From positions 1 to 64,000 of the forward strand of contig JANPMG010000008.1 in the NCBI GenBank assembly GCA_031422675.1: a stretch of DNA of 64,000 bases, in the 5' to 3' direction. Position 1 is the first letter of the stretch. Each line of letters starts with the position of its first letter. The stretch comes from JAENVU01 sp031422675 (GTDB taxonomy: Bacteria > Actinomycetota > Acidimicrobiia > IMCC26256 > JAENVU01). Below the pieces are notes generated by a model. That model ran no database searches. It was given only the letters and a program-made list of their open reading frames with translations, and had not been told where the DNA came from. This document shows, piece by piece, positions 1 through 8,288 of this stretch. The translations under genes and the position numbers were made by a program.

Positions 1-447
1 TTCGTCATCGTCTTCGCGCTCCTGGCGTGGAAAGCCTGGCCGGCGATCAAGAAGTCGCTCCAAGACCGTGAGGACAAGATCCGCGGCGACCTGGAGCACG
101 CGGAGTCGGTCCGCAACGAGGCGGACAAGGAACTGGCGGACTACCAGCGTCAGCTCGCGGACTCCCGGAACGAGGGTGGACGGATCATCGAGGAAGCCCG
201 CCAGTCGGCCGAGCAGGTTCGCAAGGATCTGATCGCGCGCGCCGAGGCGGACGCCGCGGAGATCCGGGCGCGGGCCCAGGAAGACGCGAAGGCGGCGTCG
301 GAGCGGGCCATGGCCGATGTCCAGTCTCAGGTCTCGGACCTCTCGATCGAGTTGGCCGAGCGCATCGTCCGCCAGAACCTGGACAAGGCCACTCAGATCC
401 AGTTGATCGAGAACTACATCAACGAGGTCGGAGGCACTCGCCGGTGA
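1..447 (+). CDS. atpF: ATP synthase F0 subunit b, 5' end missing
   Basis: The frame is open from base 1 to TGA at 445-447, so about 148 C-terminal residues of the b subunit are present and the start lies outside the window. The first ~14 residues (FVIVFALLAWKAW) are the end of the membrane helix. The rest is an unbroken Ala/Glu/Arg-rich helix, typical of the peripheral-stalk coiled coil that holds F1 against F0. Delta, alpha, gamma, beta and epsilon genes follow in the classic order, so sequence and context agree. Subunits a and c must lie upstream. Confidence 0.93.
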   Translation, partial: FVIVFALLAWKAWPAIKKSLQDREDKIRGDLEHAESVRNEADKELADYQRQLADSRNEGGRIIEEARQSAEQVRKDLIARAEADAAEIRARAQEDAKAASERAMADVQSQVSDLSIELAERIVRQNLDKATQIQLIENYINEVGGTRR

Positions 448-478
448 GCAGGGTCGTCGAACGAAGGGCGGAGCGACC

Positions 479-1003
479 ATGAGTGCGCGCACCGATGCTT
501 ACGCGGACGCATGTCTCGCTGTCGCGCGCGCCGAAGGCCAACTCGACGCGATCGAGGACGATCTGTTCCGGTTCTCGCGCACCCTCGAGGGGAGCGACGA
601 CCTGCGCATGGCACTGACCGATCCGTCGTTGCCCGCCGCCCGTCGCATCGCGGTGGTGGAGCAGCTCATGGGCGGCAAGGCCCTGCCGGCGAGTACGTCG
701 TTGGTGTCGGCGATCGTCGGCGCCGGTCGGGCGAGCGAACTGCCCGAGATCGTGAACACGTTCTTGGAGAAGGCGGCCACCGAACGGGGCCACGAGGTCG
801 CCGAAGTGCGCTCCGCGATCCCACTCGACGACGCGCAGCAGCAGCGCCTCACCGAGGCCCTGTCGAGCGCGACCCGCAAGCAAGTCGAAGTCAAAGTCGT
901 GGTGGACGCGACCGTCCTCGGGGGACTGGTCGTGCGCATCGGCGACACCGTGATCGACGGTTCGGTCCGTCACCGGCTCGAGCAACTCAAGGGAACGATC
1001 TGA
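479..1003 (+). CDS. atpH: ATP synthase F1 subunit delta
   Basis: This 174-residue protein has the length and layout of bacterial delta (OSCP), which joins the top of F1 to the b-subunit stalk. The C-terminal part shows the family pattern of an amphipathic segment ending in VLGGLVVRIGDTVIDGSVRHRLEQL. It starts at ATG 479, 31 bases after atpF, with a GGAG-like site just upstream, and ends three bases before the atpA start, so it is translated within the ATP synthase operon. Nothing unusual is seen. Confidence 0.95.
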   Translation: MSARTDAYADACLAVARAEGQLDAIEDDLFRFSRTLEGSDDLRMALTDPSLPAARRIAVVEQLMGGKALPASTSLVSAIVGAGRASELPEIVNTFLEKAATERGHEVAEVRSAIPLDDAQQQRLTEALSSATRKQVEVKVVVDATVLGGLVVRIGDTVIDGSVRHRLEQLKGTI

Positions 1004-1006
1004 CGC

Positions 1007-2623
1007 ATGGCTGAACTCACTATCAATGCAACCGAGATCGCGGCGGCGCTGCGAGCGCACGTCGAGTCCTTCTCGCCCACCCTCGAGCAGGAGCAGCTGG
1101 GTCGCGTCCTGGAAGTGGGCGACGGCGTGGCGCGGGTCGCGGGTCTCCCCGGCGCCGCGGTCAACGAACTCCTCGAGTTCGAGAACGGCCTGCTCGGACT
1201 GGCCCTGAACCTCGACGAAGCCACCATCGGCGCGGTCGTGCTCGGCAAGTCCGACGAAGTCGCCGAGGGTCAAGCGGTCAAGGCCACGGGACGCATCCTC
1301 TCCGTGCCCGTCGGCGATGCGCTGATCGGCCGGGTCGTGAACGCGCTCGGACAGCCCATCGACGGCAAGGGTCCGATTCCGTCGGACACCGAGCGGCGCA
1401 TGGAAGTCCAGGCTCCCGGCATCGCCGGCCGCAAGCCCGTTCACGAGCCGTTGCAGTCCGGCATCAAGGCCATCGACGCGATGACGCCCGTCGGTCGGGG
1501 CCAGCGGGAACTCATCATCGGTGACCGCAAGACCGGCAAGACCACCGTCGCGATCGACACGATCCTGAACCAGCGCGGCCAGGGCGTGAAGTGCATCTAC
1601 GTTGCGATCGGGCAGAAGTCGTCGTCGGTCGCCCAGACCGTCGGCACACTCACCGAACACGGCGCGATGGACTACACCGTGGTCGTCAACGCGCCCGCCG
1701 GTGACGAAGCGGTCTTCAAGTACCTCGCTCCGTACGCCGGTTGCGCGATGGGTCAGCACTGGATGGACAACGGTGAGGCCGCCCTCATCGTGTACGACGA
1801 CCTCTCGAAGCAGGCCGAGTCGTACCGCCAGATCGCATTGCTCCTGCGGCGCCCACCGGGCCGTGAGGCGTACCCCGGCGACGTGTTCTACCTCCACAGT
1901 CGGCTCCTCGAGCGCGCCGCCAAGCTCTCGGACGCGCTCGGCGCGGGTTCGCTCACCGCGCTGCCCGTCATCGAGACCAAGGCGGGTGACGTTTCGGCGT
2001 ACATCCCCACCAACGTGATCTCGATCACCGACGGCCAGATCTACCTCCAGGACGATCTCTTCAAGTCCGGTGTGCGCCCGGCGGTGGATGTGGGCATCTC
2101 GGTTTCTCGAGTGGGAAGCGCGGCGCAGACCAAGGCGATGAAGTCCGTCGCCGGAACGCTGAAGCTGGACCTCGCGCAGTTCCGTGACCTCGAGGCCTTC
2201 GCCACGTTCGGTTCCGAGCTCGACGCGGTGTCGAAGGCGCAGTTGGACCGCGGGTACCGCCTGGTCGAGTTGCTGAAGCAGCCGCTGAACTCGCCGATGT
2301 CGGTCGCCGAGCAAGTCGTCTCGATTTACTGCGGTACGAACGGCATCCTGGACGACCTGCCGGTCGAGCAGGTGAAGGCGTTCGAGACAGAGCTGCTGGA
2401 CACGTTCCGGACCCGCCACGCGGATCTCATGGGCACCATCGCCGACACCGGCGCGATGCCAGACGAGACCGCGATGCGGCAGGCCGTCGACGACTTCAAA
2501 GCCGCGTTCGTTGCCAAGCAGGCTGCCGCGTCCGCCGACGCCACCGCCGCGGCACCCGAACTCGACGCCGACGCCGAGGCCCTCGGCGCCGCCGCTTCCA
2601 ACAAGACCCTCAACACGGAATAG
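1007..2623 (+). CDS. atpA: ATP synthase F1 subunit alpha
   Basis: This 538-residue alpha subunit forms the non-catalytic nucleotide sites of the F1 hexamer. The Walker A motif GDRKTGKT lies at residues 172-179, and the alpha signature PAVDVGISVSRVG is near residue 360. ATG 1007 follows the atpH stop by three bases. The last ~35 residues form an Ala/Asp/Glu-rich tail beyond the conserved helical domain, a low-complexity extension not needed for the fold. A 242-base gap then separates it from atpG, which is unusual inside this operon. Confidence 0.98.
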   Translation: MAELTINATEIAAALRAHVESFSPTLEQEQLGRVLEVGDGVARVAGLPGAAVNELLEFENGLLGLALNLDEATIGAVVLGKSDEVAEGQAVKATGRILSVPVGDALIGRVVNALGQPIDGKGPIPSDTERRMEVQAPGIAGRKPVHEPLQSGIKAIDAMTPVGRGQRELIIGDRKTGKTTVAIDTILNQRGQGVKCIYVAIGQKSSSVAQTVGTLTEHGAMDYTVVVNAPAGDEAVFKYLAPYAGCAMGQHWMDNGEAALIVYDDLSKQAESYRQIALLLRRPPGREAYPGDVFYLHSRLLERAAKLSDALGAGSLTALPVIETKAGDVSAYIPTNVISITDGQIYLQDDLFKSGVRPAVDVGISVSRVGSAAQTKAMKSVAGTLKLDLAQFRDLEAFATFGSELDAVSKAQLDRGYRLVELLKQPLNSPMSVAEQVVSIYCGTNGILDDLPVEQVKAFETELLDTFRTRHADLMGTIADTGAMPDETAMRQAVDDFKAAFVAKQAAASADATAAAPELDADAEALGAAASNKTLNTE

Positions 2624-2865
2624 GACGAGCCACCTATGGATGCGCTCGCGACACGCGCGAGGAGAATGGCCAACGTCACTGTTGCGCTGAACGCAGCCCG
2701 CGGTCTGCAGAGCGAGGGACGAGCGGCGCAGGCTCGCCAGCGAGCGAACGGCCGCGAGCCCTGGACGGATGGAGCGATGGTCCCGGTGTGCACGACGCCT
2801 TTCCTCGCGCGGGCTCGCAGTGAGCGAGCGCAACAGGCGGTCCCGCAGAGAGCGAGCGATTAGAG
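2624..2865 (+). other. Long atpA-atpG spacer with GAGCGA-rich sequence; doubtful small ORF
   Basis: ATP synthase operons normally have almost no space between alpha and gamma, but here there are 242 bases. An ATG-initiated frame of 75 codons (2636-2863) crosses it. The product is Arg/Ala-rich with no recognisable domain, and I do not believe it is a gene. The DNA is built of words such as GAGCGAG, GCGAGCG and GGACGAGCGGCG. A 12-base word, GTCTGCAGAGCG (2703-2714), recurs in the spacer before the isomerase gene (60449-60460). It may be a short intergenic insertion that tolerates read-through. Confidence 0.5.
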
Positions 2866-3828
2866 ATGGCGGGCGGTCAGGAGCGGATTCTCAAGCGGCG
2901 CATCTCGAGTGTGCAGTCGACGAAGAAGATCACGCGCGCGATGGAACTCATCGCCGGCAGTCGGATCGTCAAGGCGCAGCAAGCAGTGCACGCCGCGGTC
3001 CCCTACAGCGAGCAGATCACGGAGGTGGTTCGTGACCTCGGAGCGACGGGTGGCGGTATTGCGAGCCCGCTGCTGACGCCCCGTCCGGAGATCCGCCGCG
3101 TTGCGCACGTGGTCATCGCCGCCGACCGGGGCCAGTGCGGCGCGTACAACTCGTCGGTCATCCGGGCCGCGGAAGGATCGATGAACGAGCAATCGGACCT
3201 GGGTCGGGACTACGCGCTCATCGTCGTGGGCCGTAAGGTCGAGAGCTTCTTCCGCTACCGCAACTTCAAGATCGACTACGCGTTCACGGGCTTTTCGGAC
3301 AAGCCGAGCTACGAGGACGCTCGCGCGATCGGCCAGGCCGTGACCACGTCCTTCCTCGCCGAGAAGTTCGACATGGTCGAGCTCATCTACACCCGTTTCG
3401 TCAGCGCCGGGAGCCAAGAGGTCGTCCGCCGTCCGCTGGTCCCGCTCGAGCGTGACGTCGTCTCCGGTGGTGACGGCAAACCCGGCGAACCGGGCGACGA
3501 CAACATGAGTGCGAGCTACGAGTTCGAACCGGCCCCCGATGCCATCCTGGATGCGCTGCTGCCGCGCTACGTCGAAGCCCGTATCTTCGCCGCCCTCTTG
3601 AACGCCGCCGCCTCGGAGCACTCCGGCCGCCAGCGGGCCATGAAGGCGGCGACGGACAACGCTGAAGAGCTAATCATCAGCCTGACCCGCATCATGAACC
3701 GGGCCCGACAGGACTCGATCACCACCGAGATCATGGAAATCGTCAGTGGCGCCGAGGCACTCCAATCGGGTGCGGCGACTCATGGCGAGGTATTCGACAC
3801 CCCGATGTCGCTCGGTGACCCCGAGTGA
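2866..3828 (+). CDS. atpG: ATP synthase F1 subunit gamma
   Basis: This 320-residue protein is the central rotor shaft of F1. The N-terminus AGGQERILKRRISSVQSTKK followed by ITRAMELIAGSRIVKAQ is the gamma signature helix, and the C-terminus ends with the partner helix (ITTEIMEIVSGAEAL) plus a ~20-residue tail. ATG 2866 directly follows the GAGCGA-rich spacer. The protein is slightly longer than the usual 285-300 residues, because of a loop around residues 195-215 (GGDGKPGEPGDDNMS) and the tail. Confidence 0.97.
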   Translation: MAGGQERILKRRISSVQSTKKITRAMELIAGSRIVKAQQAVHAAVPYSEQITEVVRDLGATGGGIASPLLTPRPEIRRVAHVVIAADRGQCGAYNSSVIRAAEGSMNEQSDLGRDYALIVVGRKVESFFRYRNFKIDYAFTGFSDKPSYEDARAIGQAVTTSFLAEKFDMVELIYTRFVSAGSQEVVRRPLVPLERDVVSGGDGKPGEPGDDNMSASYEFEPAPDAILDALLPRYVEARIFAALLNAAASEHSGRQRAMKAATDNAEELIISLTRIMNRARQDSITTEIMEIVSGAEALQSGAATHGEVFDTPMSLGDPE

Positions 3829-3862
3829 CCACCCCGTTCTTCGAGCTGCCAGGAGCGCCCGC

Positions 3863-5305
<1,443 letters not shown>

Positions 5306-5307
5306 AC

Positions 5308-5700
5308 ATGGCTTTCGCCGTCCAGCTGGTCTCGCCCGAGCGCGTCCTCTACGAGGGCGATGCGGAGATGGTCGTGTGTCGCACGACCGACGGTGAGATC
5401 GCGTTCCTCCCCGGGCACGTGCCGTTCGTGGGCGCGCTCGGCGTGGCGAAGGTGCGAGTGATCCTGCCCGAGAAGGGCGAGCTTGCGGTTGCGGTACACG
5501 GGGGCTTCGTGGAGGTCAGCGCGGATCACGTCACGATCCTCTCCGACGTGGCCGAACTCCCGGAGCAGGTCGACGTCGTGCGCGCACAGACCGCGAAGGA
5601 GCAGGCGGAGGTACGGGTCGCAGCCGACGCCGAGGACGAGGATGCGGTTGCTGCGCTTGCACGCGCCGAACTGCGCCTCGAAGTCGCCGCCTCGGACTGA
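5308..5700 (+). CDS. atpC: ATP synthase F1 subunit epsilon
   Basis: This 130-residue epsilon subunit has the N-terminal beta-sandwich signature (VQLVSPERVLYEGDAEMVVCRTTDGEIAFLPGH, read across residues 4-36) and a C-terminal Ala/Glu/Asp-rich helical hairpin, which in the family inhibits ATP hydrolysis by contacting beta and gamma. It starts two bases after atpD and is the last gene of the operon. The repeat-rich region begins about 25 bases after its stop. I see no convincing terminator, although the palindromes downstream could form hairpins. Confidence 0.96.
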   Translation: MAFAVQLVSPERVLYEGDAEMVVCRTTDGEIAFLPGHVPFVGALGVAKVRVILPEKGELAVAVHGGFVEVSADHVTILSDVAELPEQVDVVRAQTAKEQAEVRVAADAEDEDAVAALARAELRLEVAASD

Positions 5701-5726
5701 GCAACCGGCGTTTCCAGCCTGGTTCG

Positions 5727-5744
5727 ACGCGTCCGCGGACGCGT
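5727..5744. repeat. Perfect 18-base palindrome, copy 1
   Basis: ACGCGTCCGCGGACGCGT reads the same on both strands. It lies 27 bases after the atpC stop and could form a 9-bp cruciform or hairpin. Confidence 0.95.
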
Positions 5745-5807
5745 TTCGGAGGCGGTGGCCGGGGTCCTGCCGGGGCGCGGTCCGGTTGGTGGTGTGTCCA
5801 GATTTGA

Positions 5808-5825
5808 ACGCGTCCGCGGACGCGC
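5808..5825. repeat. GC palindrome, copy 2
   Basis: Same sequence as copy 1 except for the last base (C instead of T), leaving a perfect 16-base palindrome at 5809-5824. It is preceded by TTGA, as copies 3 and 4 are preceded by TCGA or TGGA. Confidence 0.95.
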
Positions 5826-5846
5826 ACTGCGTGCCGCTGGATTCGA

Positions 5847-5864
5847 ACGCGTCCGCGGTCGCGT
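5847..5864. repeat. GC palindrome, copy 3 (one mismatch)
   Basis: ACGCGTCCGCGGTCGCGT differs from copy 1 by one base. It runs straight into the tandem array, so the array may have grown from the right half of this copy. Confidence 0.9.
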
Positions 5865-5952
5865 GAACGTCCGCGGACGCGTGAACGTCCGCGAACGCGT
5901 GAACATCCGCGAACGCGTGAACATCCGCGAACGCGTGAACATCCGCGAACAC
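5863..5952. repeat. Five tandem 18-base units
   Basis: The units are GTGAACGTCCGCGGACGC, GTGAACGTCCGCGAACGC, two identical GTGAACATCCGCGAACGC, and GTGAACATCCGCGAACAC. Substitutions accumulate stepwise from left to right: G to A at unit position 14, then at position 7, then at position 17. This suggests successive duplication. The unit is a diverged half of the neighbouring palindrome plus GTGAAC. There is no spacer between units, so this is not a CRISPR array. Confidence 0.95.
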
Positions 5953-5974
5953 GTGTCGGCGTCGCGAGATTGGA

Positions 5975-5992
5975 ACGCGTCCGCGGACGCGA
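5975..5992. repeat. GC palindrome, copy 4
   Basis: ACGCGTCCGCGGACGCGA; bases 5976-5991 are a perfect 16-base palindrome. It closes the repeat region on the nuclease-gene side. Confidence 0.95.
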
Positions 5993-6147
5993 GTTCGTTC
6001 CTGGCGCAAGGCTGTTCGCCGTTTTGAGATGAGTGTCGCACCCTCATTGTAGGTTGTTGCCACGGCTCGTCGGGCCAGCCGAAATGGCCGACCACCCCTT
6101 TAGGAACATGCCGCCGAGCCGGTGGCCCAGGTGGACGGGAGTCCTCA

Positions 6148-7257
6148 ATGGTGGTGGCCGAATCGCGAGCGCAGCCGCGTCGGGTGGAGTTGGTCGACGA
6201 GTCGATCCCGGAGCGGATTCTCAGCGTCGGGGCAAGCTGGATGACCGCGCAAAGCCTGTTGGTCAATCTCGTCGCGGAGCTCGACGCAACTGGTGAGTGG
6301 CAAGTTCTTGGTTCGCCGACGTGTGCTCATTGGGTTGCCGACGCGCTCGACATCGAGCTTTGCACCGCCCGGGAGTGGCTGCGGGTGGGCAAGACCCTCC
6401 GCAACCTGCCTAACATCGGTGCGGCGTTCGACTCGGGTCTGTCGTACTCGAAGGTGAGAACCCTGACCCGAGTTGCGACGGCGGAGAACGAGAGCGAGCT
6501 GCTCTCATTGGCGTGGTGCACTCCGGCCGGAAGACTCGGGGCGGTGTTGGCCAAGTGGTTGATAGATCGAGAGGAGCCGGAGGAGACCCGCCGTCGCCAG
6601 CGCGCCGCGCGGAGTGTGTCGTGGCGGACCGATCCAGACGGGATGATCTTCGGGTCGTTTCGACTCGCTGCGGTCGAAGGCAAGCTGCTGACCAGCGCGA
6701 TCGACACACTCGTGAGCCGATTCGTGCCCGGCGGGGCGGTGTCATCGGACGCGTCCGCGGACGCGTCGTTCAGGCGATGGCCATCCATCGCGCAGCAGCG
6801 CGCCGACGCCCTGGTGAAGTTGCTCACTCAGGGGGGCGGTCACTTCGTGACCGAAGTTGTGATCAACCTTCGTGGGGACGGCGCCACGTATGACGACGGG
6901 ACCCCGATTCCGTGGTGCGACCTCGAGCGGATGCTGCCTGAGGCCTTCGTCCGGGCGTTGATCCACGATGCCGAGGGCCGTCCGATCAACGCCTCGGCGC
7001 GGCGGCGCTCTCCATCCACGCGCCAAAAACGGGTCGTGATGGCGCAAGACCGAGCCTGCGTCGACTGCGGCAGCACGGAGTTTCTCGAGTACGACCATGA
7101 TCCGCCGTTCGAACAGAGTGGCCAGACGGTGGTCGACGAACTCGTTCCCCGCTGTCGGACATGTCATCGGACCCGTCATCGCGATGACTGTGGGACCGAT
7201 GGCGGTGATCAGGGCGACCGTGCAGTCGCGCGTCAGTCGAACTTGACGGCTGAGTAG
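6148..7257 (+). CDS. DUF222 / 13E12-type HNH endonuclease
   Basis: This 369-residue protein has an N-terminal helical DUF222-type region (ILSVGASWMTAQSLLVNLVAELD, then HWVADALDIELCTAREWLRVGKTLR) and a C-terminal HNH nuclease: CVDCG, YDHDPP with the catalytic His, then CRTCHRTRH. The paired cysteines would bind a structural zinc. ATG 6148 has GGGAG about ten bases upstream. Residues 201-206 (DASADA) are encoded by a perfect copy of the palindrome found upstream. The family is often multicopy and repeat-associated, as in mycobacterial REP13E12. Its biological role is unknown. The last 25 bases overlap the end of glpX on the other strand. Confidence 0.85.
   Translation: MVVAESRAQPRRVELVDESIPERILSVGASWMTAQSLLVNLVAELDATGEWQVLGSPTCAHWVADALDIELCTAREWLRVGKTLRNLPNIGAAFDSGLSYSKVRTLTRVATAENESELLSLAWCTPAGRLGAVLAKWLIDREEPEETRRRQRAARSVSWRTDPDGMIFGSFRLAAVEGKLLTSAIDTLVSRFVPGGAVSSDASADASFRRWPSIAQQRADALVKLLTQGGGHFVTEVVINLRGDGATYDDGTPIPWCDLERMLPEAFVRALIHDAEGRPINASARRRSPSTRQKRVVMAQDRACVDCGSTEFLEYDHDPPFEQSGQTVVDELVPRCRTCHRTRHRDDCGTDGGDQGDRAVARQSNLTAE
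6749..6766. repeat. Palindrome copy inside the HNH gene
   Basis: A perfect ACGCGTCCGCGGACGCGT, identical to the copy at 5727, sits in frame and encodes part of SSDASADASF. It lies between the DUF222 part and the HNH part of the protein. Confidence 0.95.
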
Positions 7258-8225
7258 CGCATCAGCTTCTGCCAGCGGTGATCCGAATGAATCGTGCGGA
7301 TTGTTCCCGACTTGGCCCGCATCACGAGGCTCTCGGTGGTCGCACCGTCACCGCGGTAATGGACCCCCTTCAACAGGTCGCCGTCGGAGATGCCGGTCGC
7401 CGCGAAGAAAACCTCCTCGCCTGATACGAGGTCCGTGGTGGTGAGGATGCGGTCGAGGTCGTAGCCGGCGTCGAGGGCTGCTCGCTTTTCTTCATTGTTG
7501 CGGGGCCACAGTCGACCGACGATCAATCCGCCGGTGCAGAGCAGCGCACATGCTGCGGTGACGCCCTCAGGGGTGCCACCGATGCCGAAGAGAATGTCCG
7601 AGCCGGAACCGGGCGTTGCGACCGAGATCGCGCCGGCGATGTCGCCGTCCTGGATCAGCCGGATGCGCGCGCCGGCTTCGCGGCACTCTTTGATGATCCC
7701 GTCGTGTCGGGGCCGGTCGAGGATGACCGCAGTGACGTCGCGCACCTTCTCGCCCTTGGCCTTGGCCACGGCTTCGAGGTTGGCCTTGATCGGGGCATCG
7801 AGATCCACGTAGTCGGCGGCCTCGGGCCCGACCGCGATCTTGTCCATGTACACACACGGCCCGGGGTCGAACATCGTGCCTCGTTCGGCGACGGCGATGA
7901 CCGAGATCGCGTTGTCGCGACCGAGTGAGGTGAGCGTGGTGCCGTCGATGGGGTCGACGGCGATGTCGACGGCGGGTCCGCCGGCGCCGATCTGCTCGCC
8001 ATTGAACAGCATCGGGGCTTCGTCCTTCTCGCCCTCGCCGATGACGACGATGCCGTCCATCGGGACGGAGTTGAGGACGAGACGCATCGCGTCGACCGCC
8101 GCGCCGTCGGCACCGTTCTTGTCACCGCGTCCGAACCACCGGCCGGCCGCCAGCGCCGCGGCCTCCGTGGCGCGGGCCAGATCCATGGCCAGGTTGCGGT
8201 CGGGCAGCTGAGGGGCGGTTTCCAT
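7233..8225 (-). CDS. glpX: Class II fructose-1,6-bisphosphatase
   Basis: This 330-residue GlpX-type enzyme hydrolyses fructose-1,6-bisphosphate in gluconeogenesis. Family motifs are GEGEKDEAPML, the metal-binding VDPIDGTT, and the C-terminal GDGATTESLVMR. This is the FBPase class used by most actinobacteria. ATG 8225 is preceded by TAGAAT with six bases between, so the mRNA is probably leaderless. The 3' end overlaps the convergent HNH nuclease gene by 25 bases. Confidence 0.95.
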   Translation of the reverse strand: METAPQLPDRNLAMDLARATEAAALAAGRWFGRGDKNGADGAAVDAMRLVLNSVPMDGIVVIGEGEKDEAPMLFNGEQIGAGGPAVDIAVDPIDGTTLTSLGRDNAISVIAVAERGTMFDPGPCVYMDKIAVGPEAADYVDLDAPIKANLEAVAKAKGEKVRDVTAVILDRPRHDGIIKECREAGARIRLIQDGDIAGAISVATPGSGSDILFGIGGTPEGVTAACALLCTGGLIVGRLWPRNNEEKRAALDAGYDLDRILTTTDLVSGEEVFFAATGISDGDLLKGVHYRGDGATTESLVMRAKSGTIRTIHSDHRWQKLMRYSAVKFD

Positions 8226-8231
8226 CGAGAG

Positions 8232-8237
8232 ATTCTA
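8232..8237 (-). promoter_or_regulatory. -10 hexamer TAGAAT of glpX
   Basis: TAGAAT on the minus strand, six bases before ATG 8225; no Shine-Dalgarno in the gap. Confidence 0.6.
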
Positions 8238-8246
8238 CTGGTAGGA

Positions 8247-8272
8247 CTCCCGTCACATTGCCCTGACGGGAG
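8247..8272 (-). terminator. Hairpin after the luciferase-like gene
   Basis: CTCCCGTCA (8247-8255) pairs perfectly with TGACGGGAG (8264-8272), a 9-bp stem with an 8-base loop. It lies between the stop of the leftward oxidoreductase gene and the glpX promoter. No T-run follows, so termination is inferred from position. Confidence 0.5.
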
Positions 8273-8288
8273 GCTTGATCCATGGATT

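Larger units (their letters stand above)
5701..6147. repeat. Gene-free stretch of GC palindromes and tandem repeats
   Basis: No gene is supported in these 447 bases. They contain four copies of a composite palindrome ACGCGT-CCGCGG-ACGCGT or a near match (5727-5744, 5808-5825, 5847-5864, 5975-5992) and five tandem 18-base units (5863-5952). Short frames run through it on both strands only because 18 bases equals six codons. A DUF222/HNH nuclease gene follows directly and has the same palindrome inside its coding sequence. Confidence 0.9.

Noticed and set aside
419..2833. A continuous 804-codon frame on the minus strand across atpH and atpA
   Set aside because: High-GC shadow of well-supported genes on the plus strand; composition is Arg/His/Gly-rich with no domain.
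2636..2863. 75-codon frame between atpA and atpG as a real gene
   Set aside because: No domain, biased Arg/Ala composition, repeat-like DNA, and no such gene in known ATP synthase operons; listed as spacer.
5863..5952. CRISPR array
   Set aside because: Units are directly adjacent with no unique spacers, and there are no cas genes.
5755..6027. Frames crossing the repeat region that encode VNIRER-type repeats on one strand and ADVHAF-type repeats on the other
   Set aside because: They exist only because the 18-base unit is a multiple of three; both strands are open at once and there is no Shine-Dalgarno or conserved protein.
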